A DNA stretch of 64,000 nt from Sinorhizobium kostiense (GTDB lineage: Bacteria > Pseudomonadota > Alphaproteobacteria > Rhizobiales > Rhizobiaceae), in the NCBI RefSeq assembly GCF_017874595.1, contig NZ_JAGILA010000002.1:1054001-1118000 (forward strand). The letters run 5' to 3'. The notes under the pieces were generated by a model. That model was given only the letters and a program-made list of their open reading frames with translations, was not told where the DNA came from and made no database searches. How positions within the stretch are numbered: position 1 is the first letter of the stretch; each line of letters starts with the position of its first letter. Made by a program: the position numbers and the translations under genes. Of this stretch, positions 21,223 to 30,621 are shown in pieces.

Positions 21223-23508
21223 ATGCCGGCTACCGACAAGTCCGATCGCGCAATGACGAGCGTAACCGCCCAGGAAGCGCTCGACTTCCATTCCCAGGGC
21301 CGCCCCGGAAAGCTGGAGATTTCCCCGACGAAACCGATGGCGACCCAGCGCGACCTGTCGCTCGCCTATTCGCCCGGCGTCGCCGTGCCCGTCAAAGCGA
21401 TCGCCGAGGATCCGCAGACGGCTTACGACTACACCGCCCGCGGCAACATGGTTGCTGTGATTTCGAACGGCACGGCAATCCTCGGCCTCGGCAATCTCGG
21501 CGCGCTCGCCTCGAAGCCGGTGATGGAAGGCAAATCCGTCCTCTTCAAGCGTTTCGCCGACGTCGATTCGATCGACCTCGAGGTCGACACGGAGAGTGTC
21601 GATGAATTCGTCAATTGCGTGCGCTTCCTCGGCCCCTCCTTCGGCGGCATCAATCTCGAAGACATCAAAGCGCCGGACTGCTTCATCATCGAGCAGCGGC
21701 TGCGCGAGGTCATGGACATTCCCGTCTTTCACGACGACCAGCACGGCACCGCTATCATCGCCGCCGCTGGACTGATCAATGCGCTGACGCTGACGGGCCG
21801 TGACTTCAAGACGACCAGGCTCGTCTGCAATGGCGCTGGCGCTGCCGCGATCGCCTGCATCGAGCTCATCAAGGCGATGGGTTTCAATCCGGACAACATC
21901 ATCCTTTGCGATACGAAGGGGGTGATCTACAAGGGCCGCACCGACGGGATGAACCAATGGAAGTCGGCGCACGCGATCGAGACCGACCTGCGGACGCTGG
22001 TCGATGCCGTCGAAGGCGCCGACGTGTTTTTCGGTCTCTCGGCCAAGGGCGCGCTTTCATCCGATATGGTGCGGTCGATGGCGCCAAGGCCGATCATCTT
22101 CGCAATGGCCAATCCGGATCCGGAAATCACCCCGGAAGAAGTCGCCGAGATCCGCGACGACGCGATCGTGGCGACCGGACGCTCCGACTATCCCAACCAG
22201 GTCAACAACGTCCTGGGCTTCCCCTACATCTTCCGCGGCGCCCTGGACGTGCGCGCCTCGACCATCAACGACGCGATGAAGATCGCCGCGGCCGAGGCAC
22301 TTGCAAGCCTTGCCAAGGAGGATGTGCCGGACGATGTCGCTGCAGCCTACCAAGGCAACCGGCCGCGTTTCGGACCGCATTACATCATTCCGGTGCCCTT
22401 TGACCCCCGCCTGATCTCGGCCATTCCGATCGCCGTTGCGAAGGCTGCCATGGAGACTGGCGTCGCCCGCAAGCCGATCACCGATCTTGCCGCGTACGGA
22501 CGGCAGCTTTCCGCCCGCCGCGATCCGATCGCCTCGACGCTTCAGCGAATCTATGAGCGCGTCCGGCGCCAGCCTAAGCGGATCGTCTTTGCCGAAGGCG
22601 AGGAGGTGCAGATGATGCGCTCGGCCGTCGCCTATGCAAACCAGCAGCTCGGCACCGCCATCCTGCTCGGACGTGAAGAGCAGATGCGCGAAACCGCCGA
22701 GCGGGAAGGCATCGACCTCAACCGCCCCGGCATTCAGATCGTCAATGCACGCCTTTCCAAGCGGGTCGGCGCCTATACCGACTATCTTTATGCACGACTG
22801 CAGCGCAGGGGCTATCTCTTCCGGGATGTGCAGCGGCTGATCAACAACGACCGCAACCATTTCGCCGCTTCGATGGTGGCGCTCGGGGATGCCGACGGCA
22901 TGGTCACCGGGCTGACGCGCAACTATTCGACGGCGCTCGAAGACGTACGCCGCTGCATCGACGCCAAGCCCGGGCACCGCGTGATCGGCGTCTCGATCGC
23001 GCTCTGCCGCGGCCGCACGGTGCTCGTCGCCGACACCGCCGTGCACGACATGCCGACGGCCGAGGAGCTTGCGGACATCGCCGAGGAAGCCGCCGGACTT
23101 GCCAAGCGGCTGGGCTACATGCCGCGTGTCGCCCTGCTCGCCTATTCGACCTTCGGCCACCCCTCCGGCGAGCGATCGGAGCGGGTCCGGGAAGCGGTCA
23201 AGATCCTCGACCGGCGCCGCGTCGATTTCGAATATGACGGCGAGATGGCCGCCGACGTCGCGCTTAACGCACGGGTGATGGAGCAATATCCGTTCTGCCG
23301 CCTCTCCGGCACCGCCAATGTGCTGGTGATGCCGGCCTTCCACTCGGCCTCCATCTCCACCAAGATGCTCCAGGAACTCGGCGGCTCGATGGTGATAGGC
23401 CCGCTGCTCGTCGGACTCGACAAGTCGGTACAGATCGCCTCCATGTCGGCAAAGGATTCGGACATCGTCAACATGGCGGCCATCGCAGCCTACAACGCCG
23501 GGACGTGA
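21223..23508 (+). CDS. tme: NADP-dependent malic enzyme with C-terminal phosphotransacetylase-like domain
   Basis: Oxidatively decarboxylates malate to pyruvate. It is 761 residues: the malic enzyme N-domain and NAD(P)-binding domain span residues about 20 to 430 ([15 protein letters not shown], then [16 protein letters not shown], then [12 protein letters not shown]), followed by a phosphotransacetylase-like domain of about 320 residues not needed for catalysis in characterised homologues. S. meliloti has two such enzymes, the NAD-type Dme and the NADP-type Tme; the place next to mutS and olsB fits tme. Cofactor choice is inferred from context. AGGAGG and GAGG precede the ATG. Confidence 0.9.
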   Translation: MPATDKSDRAMTSVTAQEALDFHSQGRPGKLEISPTKPMATQRDLSLAYSPGVAVPVKAIAEDPQTAYDYTARGNMVAVISNGTAILGLGNLGALASKPVMEGKSVLFKRFADVDSIDLEVDTESVDEFVNCVRFLGPSFGGINLEDIKAPDCFIIEQRLREVMDIPVFHDDQHGTAIIAAAGLINALTLTGRDFKTTRLVCNGAGAAAIACIELIKAMGFNPDNIILCDTKGVIYKGRTDGMNQWKSAHAIETDLRTLVDAVEGADVFFGLSAKGALSSDMVRSMAPRPIIFAMANPDPEITPEEVAEIRDDAIVATGRSDYPNQVNNVLGFPYIFRGALDVRASTINDAMKIAAAEALASLAKEDVPDDVAAAYQGNRPRFGPHYIIPVPFDPRLISAIPIAVAKAAMETGVARKPITDLAAYGRQLSARRDPIASTLQRIYERVRRQPKRIVFAEGEEVQMMRSAVAYANQQLGTAILLGREEQMRETAEREGIDLNRPGIQIVNARLSKRVGAYTDYLYARLQRRGYLFRDVQRLINNDRNHFAASMVALGDADGMVTGLTRNYSTALEDVRRCIDAKPGHRVIGVSIALCRGRTVLVADTAVHDMPTAEELADIAEEAAGLAKRLGYMPRVALLAYSTFGHPSGERSERVREAVKILDRRRVDFEYDGEMAADVALNARVMEQYPFCRLSGTANVLVMPAFHSASISTKMLQELGGSMVIGPLLVGLDKSVQIASMSAKDSDIVNMAAIAAYNAGT

Positions 23509-23931
23509 GCTACTGTTTGCTTCGTTGACGCGAAAATCAGCAAAGAAGCGTGCCTCTTTGAAACAACTTCGGTGGAATCCGAACGCGCGACTGACAATCG
23601 TACAGTAATGGCACACGATCTACATACAAAATAAGAGCCCACCGCCGTCGAAACGGGGGTGGGCTCAATACGGTGTGGTGGATCCGCTTCTACGTTATGA
23701 AAAAACGAGGGAATTTTTCGCGACATCGGCCCCCTCAAGCCGAGTCTGCGAATTTCCCTTCTGTTCTACACTTTCGCGTAATGAAAATCAGACCCAACCA
23801 CGGCAAGGAACTTGTCTCTTTCGAACGTCAGAGTCAAATACATCCTTAACAACTGGTTAATACTACAGAACCGCGCGTCTTATCAATGCGCAATGATCGC
23901 TGTATCACTTTTGAAGTGCTGCAGCCTTGCT
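23509..23931. other. Intergenic region between convergent tme and olsB
   Basis: These 423 bases lie between two converging genes. No coding sequence is convincing. They hold a strong hairpin at 23635-23666 and a small TTAAC-N5-GTTAA dyad at 23848-23862. Base composition is more AT-rich than in the flanking genes. Confidence 0.5.
23635..23666 (-). terminator. Minus-strand intrinsic terminator
   Basis: GAGCCCACC pairs perfectly with GGTGGGCTC (nine pairs). On the minus strand the stem is followed by TTATTTTGT, whereas the plus side lacks a T-run. It is about 265 bases beyond the olsB stop, so it ends either a long olsB 3' end or a separate small transcript. Confidence 0.6.
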
Positions 23932-24807
23932 TCAGGATGAGAAACGACCTGCGTCAGCGCCGTAATAATTGATGTAACGGCCCGAGATATTGCTGATCGG
24001 AAGGACGATCAGGACATCCGTCGTGCGGAAAGCGTGATCTACGACCGCGCCCTCGCCGACCATGGCGCCCAACCGCATATAGCCCTTGATGAGCGGCGGC
24101 AGGGCGGCCAGCGCCTTCTTCGGATTGATCGCCTCGGAAGGCATCAGGTCCATCGTCCGATAAAGCTCCGGTTGCGCCGCAACCGCCCAGTCGCCCCGGG
24201 CGAGGAGATTGTGGTGCAAGAAGGAGAGCGCCAAGGCATGCTCCTCGGGGACGACGCCCGGGAACGAGCCGCAGCCGAACATGGCGTCGACGCCGTACAT
24301 CAGCGCATAGGCCCAATTGCCCTGCCAGAGCAGTTCGACTGTCCGCTTGGTGCGGTATTCCGGCAGGACGCAGGAGCGGCCGAGCTCCATGAACCGCTTG
24401 CCCGGATGGCGCGCGATGAGCGGGTCGATCGCGAATTCCGATGTCGAATAGAAGCCGCCGGCCCGCTCGGCTACCTCCTGGCGAAGCAGGCGATATGTAC
24501 CGACGATCTGCTCTTCTGGATCGCCCTCGATCGAGGTGTCGAGAACGAGCAAGTGATCGCAGACGGAATCCCACCTATCCGCGTCACGCCGGCGCCGATG
24601 TGCCTCGGGCGCCACCTGCGCCTTCATCTCCTCGACGAAAACCTTGTAGCGGACCGCCTGTGCCGCGTCGACCTCCGCCGCAGAGCGCGCAAGCCGCGTC
24701 TCAAGGCTGCCGATGCGGCCGAGTGCGCCCGCCGTGGGTGCCGCCTTGCGGAGGCAAGCCTGCGAAGTGTCGACCACGTTCGTCGAATCCAGAAGTTCGG
24801 TCGTCAT
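23932..24807 (-). CDS. olsB: Ornithine N-acyltransferase (lyso-ornithine lipid synthesis)
   Basis: Joins a 3-hydroxyacyl chain from acyl carrier protein to ornithine, the first step of ornithine-lipid synthesis. It is 291 residues of the hemolysin-like/GNAT acyltransferase family: RYKVFVEEMKAQ near residue 53, the central IVGTYRLL, and FMELGRSCVLPEYR near 138 are characteristic. The partner OlsA is at 8900. The place downstream of the divergent mutS-tme pair matches olsB in S. meliloti. Ornithine lipids rise under phosphate limitation; a poor PhoB-box-like sequence lies at 24858-24875. Confidence 0.9.
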   Translation of the reverse strand: MTTELLDSTNVVDTSQACLRKAAPTAGALGRIGSLETRLARSAAEVDAAQAVRYKVFVEEMKAQVAPEAHRRRRDADRWDSVCDHLLVLDTSIEGDPEEQIVGTYRLLRQEVAERAGGFYSTSEFAIDPLIARHPGKRFMELGRSCVLPEYRTKRTVELLWQGNWAYALMYGVDAMFGCGSFPGVVPEEHALALSFLHHNLLARGDWAVAAQPELYRTMDLMPSEAINPKKALAALPPLIKGYMRLGAMVGEGAVVDHAFRTTDVLIVLPISNISGRYINYYGADAGRFSS

Positions 24808-24857
24808 GCCGTGTCATCCCGAATCGTCAGCATCTGTCGGGCTTAAAACACGTTTTT

Positions 24858-24875
24858 GCTACAAGATAGTGACAC
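24858..24875 (-). promoter_or_regulatory. Possible PhoB box upstream of olsB
   Basis: On the minus strand GTGTCAC-TATC-TTGTAGC sits about 50 bases before the olsB start. The first half matches the CTGTCAT consensus at five of seven positions, the second only at three. The spacing (7-4-7) is right but the match is poor. Confidence 0.25.
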
Positions 24876-24936
24876 GCAGACGGCGTGCAAGCAGCGAGTC
24901 TCGTCGAACCGCATTCATGCGATGCGCTTTAGATTT

Positions 24937-25143
24937 GCGCATGCCGTTGTCCCAAAACCGCTCCGCACTTTTGGGCGACATCATGTTTGCGCATGTCGTT
25001 GCCCCAAAACCGCTTCGCACTTTTGGGCGACATGCATGTTTTACGCATGTCGTTGCCCCAAAACCGCTTCGCACTTTTGGGCGACATGCATGTTTTACGC
25101 ATGTCGTTGTCCCAAAACCGCTTCGCACTTTTGGGCGACATGC
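24937..25143. repeat. Tandem array of four palindromic repeats (period 52-54)
   Basis: Units begin at 24937, 24989, 25043 and 25097. Each contains outer arms GCATGTCG and CGACATGC and inner arms CCCAAAA and TTTTGGG around the loop CCGCTTCGCAC; the first unit is slightly diverged. The third and fourth units differ at a single position. The array ends two bases from the kinase stop codon, so it forms the 3' end of that mRNA and could stop transcription or protect RNA ends. Confidence 0.85.
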
Positions 25144-25144
25144 A

Positions 25145-27316
25145 TTATGAGATAAGCCGTGAGATCTTGGCGAGGAGTTGGTCCGGCTCGGCCGGCTTGG
25201 TCAGCACGGCGTCGGCGCCCGCTGCGACGAGTTCGTCGCGGACATCCTTGCGGCCATCGGACGTCAGAACGATTACGGGGAGTTGACGGAGGCGCCCGCG
25301 CGCCCCCTCCCCACGCAGGCGCCGTAGCATGGCAAGGCCGTCGCCTCCCGGCATATGGAGATCCGTGACGACGAGTAGCGGCGGGGCGCACTCCGCTTCG
25401 TGCAGCGCGGCGTCGAGGGCGGCGAAGTCGGCCACATGCGTCACGGCATGGCCCTTACGCTCAAGAAGCGTCTGCAGGATCAGCGCATTCACCGCGTCGT
25501 CCTCGGCCAGGATCACGCGACCCGCACCGGTTGGGGCCGCGGACATCGGCGGCGCGTCGCGGAGCACCGGCCTGTTGTCACTGATCGCGTCGCGATTTTC
25601 GATGCCTCTCAGCCGCCCGAGCAGCACCTCCACCAGGGACCTTTCGCGCAAGGGCCGGATCAGCCAGGCTGCGTAGCCGTCCATCCTGTGCACAGGATGG
25701 CTGCTGCGCTCCTCCGGATTGATGAGATAGGTCCGGCGCAGCCTCAGGCGCTCGATCGCCGGCTCGATGAACAGGAGCCTTTGGAACTGGCCCGCATGGC
25801 GATGGTCGACGATGATGTCCGTCAGAGTCAGTCTGCCGACGAGCACATCGGCGAGGATGCTCCTGGCCTCGTCAAGTGTCGATGCCCGGTAGCACGAGCC
25901 GCCGAGCGTCTCGATCGTCGAGGCGAGCGCCAGCGAGGCCGGGCCCTCGGGCGCCATGACGAGCACGCGCGCGTCCGCCAAAGTGCCGCATCGGCCAGGC
26001 GACGGGGCGGCATCGCCCGGGATCGGAAAACGCACCACGAAGCGACTCCCCTTTCCGGCAGCGCTCGATGCCGTCAGGCTGCCGCCGAACGTTTCCAGGA
26101 TCCGACGCGAGATGGCCAGACCAAGGCCCGTGCCTTTGGCACGCTGTGCGCCGTCGCCGGCCTGCTCGAATTCCTCGAACACGCGCTCCACCTCTTCGGG
26201 GGACATTCCCGGACCGCTGTCGTCGATCCGGATGCGCACCGTACCTTCGATAATATCTGCGGAGACGAGAACGCCACCGGTTTCGGTGAATTTGACGGCA
26301 TTGCCGATGACGTTGAACAGCACCTGCCGCAATCTTGCCGCGTCGAAGACCATTGAGCCGGGCACGCTCGCTGCGACAGTCGCGCCAATTTCGATCCCCT
26401 TCTCATGCGCCCGGTGCGACAGAAGTTCCACCACGTTCTCTATGACGAGGCGAAGATCCTGGCGCGTTGGATGCAACTGAAACCGTCCGGCAGAAAGAGA
26501 CGAAAAGTCGATCAGGTCTTCGACCAGTTGAACCAGCGCATGTCCGGACTGCTGCATATCGGCGAGGTAATTCCGCTGCTCGGCGGAAAGCTCCGTCTGG
26601 CCGAGCAGGTGGCTCATACCGAGGATGCCGGAAAGAGGCGTGCGAATCTCGTGCGTCACCGTGGCAAGCAGTCTCGACTTCGCCTGGCTCGCCTCTTCGG
26701 CGCGGCGGCGCGCCTCTTCCCTTTCGCGCGCGGCTCGCGCCTCCTCGGTGACGTCACGAGCGATGCTGTGGCGCACCAGGCGGCCGCTGCCAGACTCGCG
26801 GACAATGACGTCGTGCCAGTCGTAAAAACGCTCTCCCGCCGCCGTCATTAATCGTGCGAGATAGTGGTCGGGCTCGAGCCTCGGCTCGAGGGCCAGGCCG
26901 AGGGAAGCGCAGGTGAGACCCTTCACTTCCGTACGGGCCAAGACCCGGTGGAAAACGGCGTTGGCCTGAATGATCCTGCCGTCGAGGTGCCGGACGATCG
27001 CGATGTCGCCGAGTGCATCATGTATGGTCGATAGCAACGCGGAGGTCTCCGACCCACCCCGCCTGGCCATGTCATCTCCCCCCGCCACTTCCCAATGGTT
27101 CTCGCCATCACCGGAGAGCAGCAGAAAGGCGCCGGAAAGACCGCCGATGGCGGCGACAGCAGGCAACAGATGGAGATTGGCGCTAAGCCCTACGGCAAGG
27201 ACGACAAGGGCGGCCAGAGCGCCCGCGCAGGCTGAGAGGATGCGCAGGATTGACCGCGCACTGCCATGCCCGGTCGGGGCCCGGTTCGGCTGTTCAAGTC
27301 GTGAAGGCTTGCTCAT
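25145..27316 (-). CDS. Hybrid sensor histidine kinase with C-terminal receiver
   Basis: A membrane two-component sensor of 723 residues. Order: two hydrophobic segments (about 24 to 68), a PAS-like domain (about 95 to 190), a coiled linker rich in Glu/Arg, HisKA with the phospho-accepting H222 (VTHEIRTPLSG), HATPase with GNAVKF, DSGPGM and GTGLGLAISRR, then a receiver-like stretch (about 455 to 570) lacking the usual acidic pocket and phosphorylatable Asp, then a full receiver (about 608 to 720) with AEDD, VVTDLHMPGGDG and LTKPAEP. The loop between the membrane segments is very short, so the signal is probably cytoplasmic or membrane-borne. No response regulator gene is adjacent; the target is unknown. 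Confidence 0.87.
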   Translation of the reverse strand: MSKPSRLEQPNRAPTGHGSARSILRILSACAGALAALVVLAVGLSANLHLLPAVAAIGGLSGAFLLLSGDGENHWEVAGGDDMARRGGSETSALLSTIHDALGDIAIVRHLDGRIIQANAVFHRVLARTEVKGLTCASLGLALEPRLEPDHYLARLMTAAGERFYDWHDVIVRESGSGRLVRHSIARDVTEEARAAREREEARRRAEEASQAKSRLLATVTHEIRTPLSGILGMSHLLGQTELSAEQRNYLADMQQSGHALVQLVEDLIDFSSLSAGRFQLHPTRQDLRLVIENVVELLSHRAHEKGIEIGATVAASVPGSMVFDAARLRQVLFNVIGNAVKFTETGGVLVSADIIEGTVRIRIDDSGPGMSPEEVERVFEEFEQAGDGAQRAKGTGLGLAISRRILETFGGSLTASSAAGKGSRFVVRFPIPGDAAPSPGRCGTLADARVLVMAPEGPASLALASTIETLGGSCYRASTLDEARSILADVLVGRLTLTDIIVDHRHAGQFQRLLFIEPAIERLRLRRTYLINPEERSSHPVHRMDGYAAWLIRPLRERSLVEVLLGRLRGIENRDAISDNRPVLRDAPPMSAAPTGAGRVILAEDDAVNALILQTLLERKGHAVTHVADFAALDAALHEAECAPPLLVVTDLHMPGGDGLAMLRRLRGEGARGRLRQLPVIVLTSDGRKDVRDELVAAGADAVLTKPAEPDQLLAKISRLIS

Positions 27317-27363
27317 GATTTCAACCTAGCATGGCAAGCCTTCCGAATGCCTTCAGCGGACCT

Positions 27364-27864
27364 CTAAAGTTTTAGCGAACGGCCCCGTTTCGACTGCAGC
27401 AGTTCGTCGAGAATGATTGCGCCGGCGCCTATGGTAATGAAGCTATCGGCAAGGTTGAAGACGGCAAAAGACCACGTTTCCGTATGGAACAGGACATAGT
27501 CGATGACGTAACCGAAGAGCAGCCGGTCGACCAAATTACCGAGCGCTCCGGCGATGATCATCGCATAGCCGAGATGGGCGAAGAACCGGTCCTTCGGCGT
27601 GCGGCGCCAAAGCCAGAGCACGAAGGCGACGACGGCAAGCCGCATGCTGACGATGAACCAGCCCTCCATGCCGGACAGCATGGAAAAGGCAACGCCGTAA
27701 TTATGGGTGCGGTAGAGCGCGAGCATCGGTATGACGGGCACCGCCTGCTGAAAGGGCAGAAGGGCCTCGACGAGGTATTTTATGAACTGGTCGGCGGCGA
27801 TCGCGACGACGATGAAGAGCGCGATTGGCAAGGGCCGGGAAAACAGGGTCTGACGCATGCTCAT
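27364..27864 (-). CDS. lspA: Lipoprotein signal peptidase (signal peptidase II)
   Basis: Cleaves prolipoprotein signal peptides in the inner membrane. It is 166 residues with four membrane segments; the catalytic aspartates are in [15 protein letters not shown] and [11 protein letters not shown]. The ATG at 27864 shares one base with the stop of the upstream methyltransferase gene (TGATG), so the two are translationally coupled. Confidence 0.95.
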   Translation of the reverse strand: MSMRQTLFSRPLPIALFIVVAIAADQFIKYLVEALLPFQQAVPVIPMLALYRTHNYGVAFSMLSGMEGWFIVSMRLAVVAFVLWLWRRTPKDRFFAHLGYAMIIAGALGNLVDRLLFGYVIDYVLFHTETWSFAVFNLADSFITIGAGAIILDELLQSKRGRSLKL

Positions 27865-28721
27865 CAACCCGCATCCAGTGCTAGCAGGTGGCGGCGCGCC
27901 TCGAAGAGCATGATGCCGGTGGCAATGGCGAGATTGAGCGAATCCGCCCGCCCTGCCTGTGGTATCCGGGCGAGCGCACCGGCCTCGCGGGCAAGCTCCA
28001 CCGGCAGACCGGCCTGCTCGTTACCCATCAGAAGCACCACCGGCTTCGAGCGGTAGTCGATGGTGCGGTAATCGACCGAGCCCGCGAGGTGCGTCGCCAC
28101 GACCCGCACGCCCGCCGACTTCTGCCAGTGGATGAAATCCTCGGCGCTTGCCCGCACGATCGGCATGGCAAAGACGGAGCCCATCGTTGCCCGCACCGTC
28201 TCGAGCGAAAAGGGGTCTGTGGTATCGCCGACCAGGATTACGCCGGAGGCGCCTGCAGCATCGGCGGTGCGGATGATCGTGCCGAGATTGCCGGGGTCGC
28301 GCACGCGGTCGAGCGCCACATAGGTCTCGCCTTCCTGCGGGTGAATGTCCTTGAGCGCGCGGTAGCGCTGTTCGAAGATCCCGACCACCATCTGCGGATT
28401 GTCGCGCCGGGTGATCGTGGAGATCACCTTTTCACTGACCTCGAGGACGAGTCCGCCCTTCGCCACCGTCCTCGCCGCAATCTGTTCGACCTGCGGCTTA
28501 CCCTTCGCGGCCTTCGCGTAGACGAGCGTCCTGATCTTCCAGCCGAGATCGAGCGCGTCGATCACCAGCTTCAGCCCTTCCGCCATGAAGGAATGCGTCT
28601 CGTCGCGATGCTTCTTCTGTGATAGTGCGCGGATTTCCTTGATGATCGGATTGGCGAGGCTGGTGACCTCCTTCACCTGACCGACCCGCGACAGGCCGTG
28701 ATCGCTTCTCTCTGTGTTCAT
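27864..28721 (-). CDS. SpoU/TrmH-family RNA 2'-O-methyltransferase
   Basis: A SPOUT-class methyltransferase of 285 residues. The three signature motifs are present: [19 protein letters not shown] near residue 140, [11 protein letters not shown] near 230 and [14 protein letters not shown] near 265. An N-terminal substrate-binding domain (residues 15 to 110) resembles RlmB/TsnR-type enzymes. The substrate is probably a ribose in rRNA or tRNA, not identifiable here. Its ATG overlaps the upstream stop (ATGA). Confidence 0.87.
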   Translation of the reverse strand: MNTERSDHGLSRVGQVKEVTSLANPIIKEIRALSQKKHRDETHSFMAEGLKLVIDALDLGWKIRTLVYAKAAKGKPQVEQIAARTVAKGGLVLEVSEKVISTITRRDNPQMVVGIFEQRYRALKDIHPQEGETYVALDRVRDPGNLGTIIRTADAAGASGVILVGDTTDPFSLETVRATMGSVFAMPIVRASAEDFIHWQKSAGVRVVATHLAGSVDYRTIDYRSKPVVLLMGNEQAGLPVELAREAGALARIPQAGRADSLNLAIATGIMLFEARRHLLALDAG

Positions 28722-29851
28722 TTGGGTACCCAGCGGCTGAAGAGCGAAGTGGAGAGCGCCCTTCCGGGGCTTGAACCGTCGAGCCCGCCCTCGCGGATGA
28801 TGAGCTCGCCCGATTCCACCCGGCCGCCCCGGCCGCGCATCGTCTCGCGCATCAATTCATGGATGGAATAGAAACTGGCGCGTATGGAATAGGCCGTCAG
28901 TACCAGGCCGCGCGCCTCAGGCGCAAGGATCTCGCGGCAGGTGTCCAGCATGGCCGACAAGTGATCGAAGAGCTGCCAAACCTCGCCGTTGGGGCCGCGG
29001 CCAAATTTGGGAGGATCGGTCAAGATGATGTCGTAACGGCTGCCGCGCCGCTCCTCGCGTTGGATGAATTTCATCGCGTCGTCGCAGATCCAGCGGATCG
29101 GCAGCTTCTCGGCGCGAGACACGACCTGGTTCTCCCGCGCCCAGCCGATCGCCTTCTTGGAGGCGTCGACATGAGTTACCTCAGCGCCCGCCTTGGCGGC
29201 GATCAATGAAGCGACGCCGGTATAGCCAAAGAGATTGAGGACCTTCAGCGGCCGGCCGGCCGCCGCCACCTGGTCCCGCATCCAAGACCAATGGGCAAGC
29301 TGCTCCGGAAACACGCCGACATGCCGGAACGAGGTGAAACGGCCGAGGAAATCGGTGTCGAGAAGCTGCATCGGCCAGGTTTCGCCGAGCACCTCGCCGG
29401 GAAAGCGCCAGCGGCCAATGCCGTCCTCGTCGGTGTCGCCGGTGAAAATCGCATCGGCCTTGTCCCATACCGCCGCCGACAGTGTCTTCGGCCAGAGCGC
29501 CTGCGCTTCGGGCCGGACGATGCGATAGGGGCCGTATTGCTCGAGCTTCTCGCCACCGCCGCTGTCGATCAGGTGGTAACCGGCAGCAGCCGTCGTCTCA
29601 AGGATGAGCGGCACCGTTTCGGCGGGCTTCTCACCACTTCTCAGCTTCAGAGGGCGCGCCGGCGCCGCCTCCTGTGCAGGAAGGCGCGGCGTCTTTTCCG
29701 GCTTCGCCGTTGGTGGCGGGCCGCTTTTCCCTCGCCCAATGCTTTTTTCCGGCCGCTGCCATTGCTCCTGACGACCGCCGCGCGCCTCCGCCCCCCGGCC
29801 CTTTGCCGCGGTGACCGAGGCATTCTTCGATCGCCGATCCTTTTCCTTCAC
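28718..29851 (-). CDS. Class I SAM-dependent methyltransferase, RlmI/RlmK-like (probable rRNA methyltransferase)
   Basis: A Rossmann-fold methyltransferase of 377 residues. Motif I is LNLFGYTGVASLIAAKAGAEVTHVDASKKA near residue 205, and motif IV is ILTDPPKFGRG near 277, as in 23S rRNA cytosine-C5 enzymes of the RlmI type. An N-terminal tail of about 75 residues is rich in Lys, Arg, Gly and Pro and looks disordered, possibly binding RNA. The start is a GTG at 29851 with AAGG upstream. It heads the coupled run to lspA. Confidence 0.85.
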   Translation of the reverse strand: MKEKDRRSKNASVTAAKGRGAEARGGRQEQWQRPEKSIGRGKSGPPPTAKPEKTPRLPAQEAAPARPLKLRSGEKPAETVPLILETTAAAGYHLIDSGGGEKLEQYGPYRIVRPEAQALWPKTLSAAVWDKADAIFTGDTDEDGIGRWRFPGEVLGETWPMQLLDTDFLGRFTSFRHVGVFPEQLAHWSWMRDQVAAAGRPLKVLNLFGYTGVASLIAAKAGAEVTHVDASKKAIGWARENQVVSRAEKLPIRWICDDAMKFIQREERRGSRYDIILTDPPKFGRGPNGEVWQLFDHLSAMLDTCREILAPEARGLVLTAYSIRASFYSIHELMRETMRGRGGRVESGELIIREGGLDGSSPGRALSTSLFSRWVPK

Positions 29852-30001
29852 GCGCTTAACCTTGAACTTCGTTCAAATCATTTCCGGGCCAGCCGACTGC
29901 TTTCCGGCGCGACAGCCTCGATGCCGTGCAATAGCACCGCGAATGCATTTGGCAAAGCCGTTTCCGATTTGCGAATATCGCCGCGAGCGGGAAGAGCTAC
30001 A

Positions 30002-30079
30002 GCATGTCTCCTTAAGGACAAAGACATGCAGCAATTCAAAGGCGACAGCGACCATTGCGCGTCCGACAAGACGCACGGC
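30002..30079 (+). repeat. RIME-like palindromic repeat
   Basis: GCATGTCTCCTTAAGGAC, then AGACATGCAGCAATTCAAAG, then GCGCGTCCGACAAGACGC. It is a shortened first dyad of the same family. It lies between a divergent methyltransferase gene and the CoxG-family gene, within their promoter space. Confidence 0.75.
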
Positions 30080-30133
30080 CTGAAGAATGCGCAATCGCGC
30101 CTGGACCCTGGAACAAGACGGGAGGAGATGCTC

Positions 30134-30592
30134 ATGGAGATGGAAGGGGAGGAACGCATCGCGGCCCGCCGCGACGCCGTGTGGCAATGCCTGAACGACC
30201 CGGAGATCCTCAAGCAGTGCATTCCGGGCTGCCAGTCGCTCGAAGCGAAATCGGCGACGGAACTCGCCGCCGTCGTCAAGGTCAAGATCGGGCCCGTTTC
30301 GGCGACTTTCAACGGCAATGTCATCCTCTCCAATCTGAGCCCGCCCGACAGCTACACGATCTCCGGCGAGGGAAAAGGCGGCATCGCCGGTTTTGCAAAA
30401 GGACGCGCGGACGTGGCGCTTGAAGAGGAGAACGACGAGACGGTGCTGCGCTACGCCGTCAAGGCGGAGGTCGGCGGAAAAATCGCGCAACTTGGCTCGC
30501 GCCTCATCGACTCGACGGCGCGGAAGCTTGCGCAGCAATTCTTTGCGAACTTCAACCTGGCGGTCAGCGGCGAGGCGGAAGCGGCAAGCTGA
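30134..30592 (+). CDS. CoxG-family SRPBCC protein
   Basis: A 152-residue member of the carbon-monoxide-dehydrogenase subunit G family (START/SRPBCC fold). MEGEERIAARRDAVWQCLND and the following CIPGCQSLE are the usual opening, and GGKIAQLGSRLIDSTARKLAQQFF the usual end. GGGAGGAG lies six bases before the ATG at 30134; a far longer in-frame reading upstream runs antisense to the methyltransferase gene and is not real. There is no CO dehydrogenase gene nearby, so any role in CO oxidation is doubtful; related proteins bind hydrophobic ligands or membranes. Confidence 0.82.
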   Translation: MEMEGEERIAARRDAVWQCLNDPEILKQCIPGCQSLEAKSATELAAVVKVKIGPVSATFNGNVILSNLSPPDSYTISGEGKGGIAGFAKGRADVALEEENDETVLRYAVKAEVGGKIAQLGSRLIDSTARKLAQQFFANFNLAVSGEAEAAS

Positions 30593-30621
30593 ATGACCAC
30601 AGCAGAGGCAGGGCCGTCAGC

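Larger units (their letters stand above)
24808..25144. other. Intergenic region between olsB and the sensor kinase gene
   Basis: These 337 bases contain the olsB promoter region (24808-24936) and a four-unit array of palindromes (24937-25143) that reaches to the stop codon of the kinase gene. No gene is seen. Confidence 0.6.

Noticed and set aside
22057-23616. A 519-codon minus-strand open reading frame
   Set aside because: Shadow of the malic enzyme gene; no motifs, His/Arg-rich composition.
24937-25143. Four regularly spaced near-identical units, resembling a small CRISPR array
   Set aside because: Almost the entire 52-54-base period is repeat; there are no variable spacers, and each unit is itself a palindrome. 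No cas genes are present.
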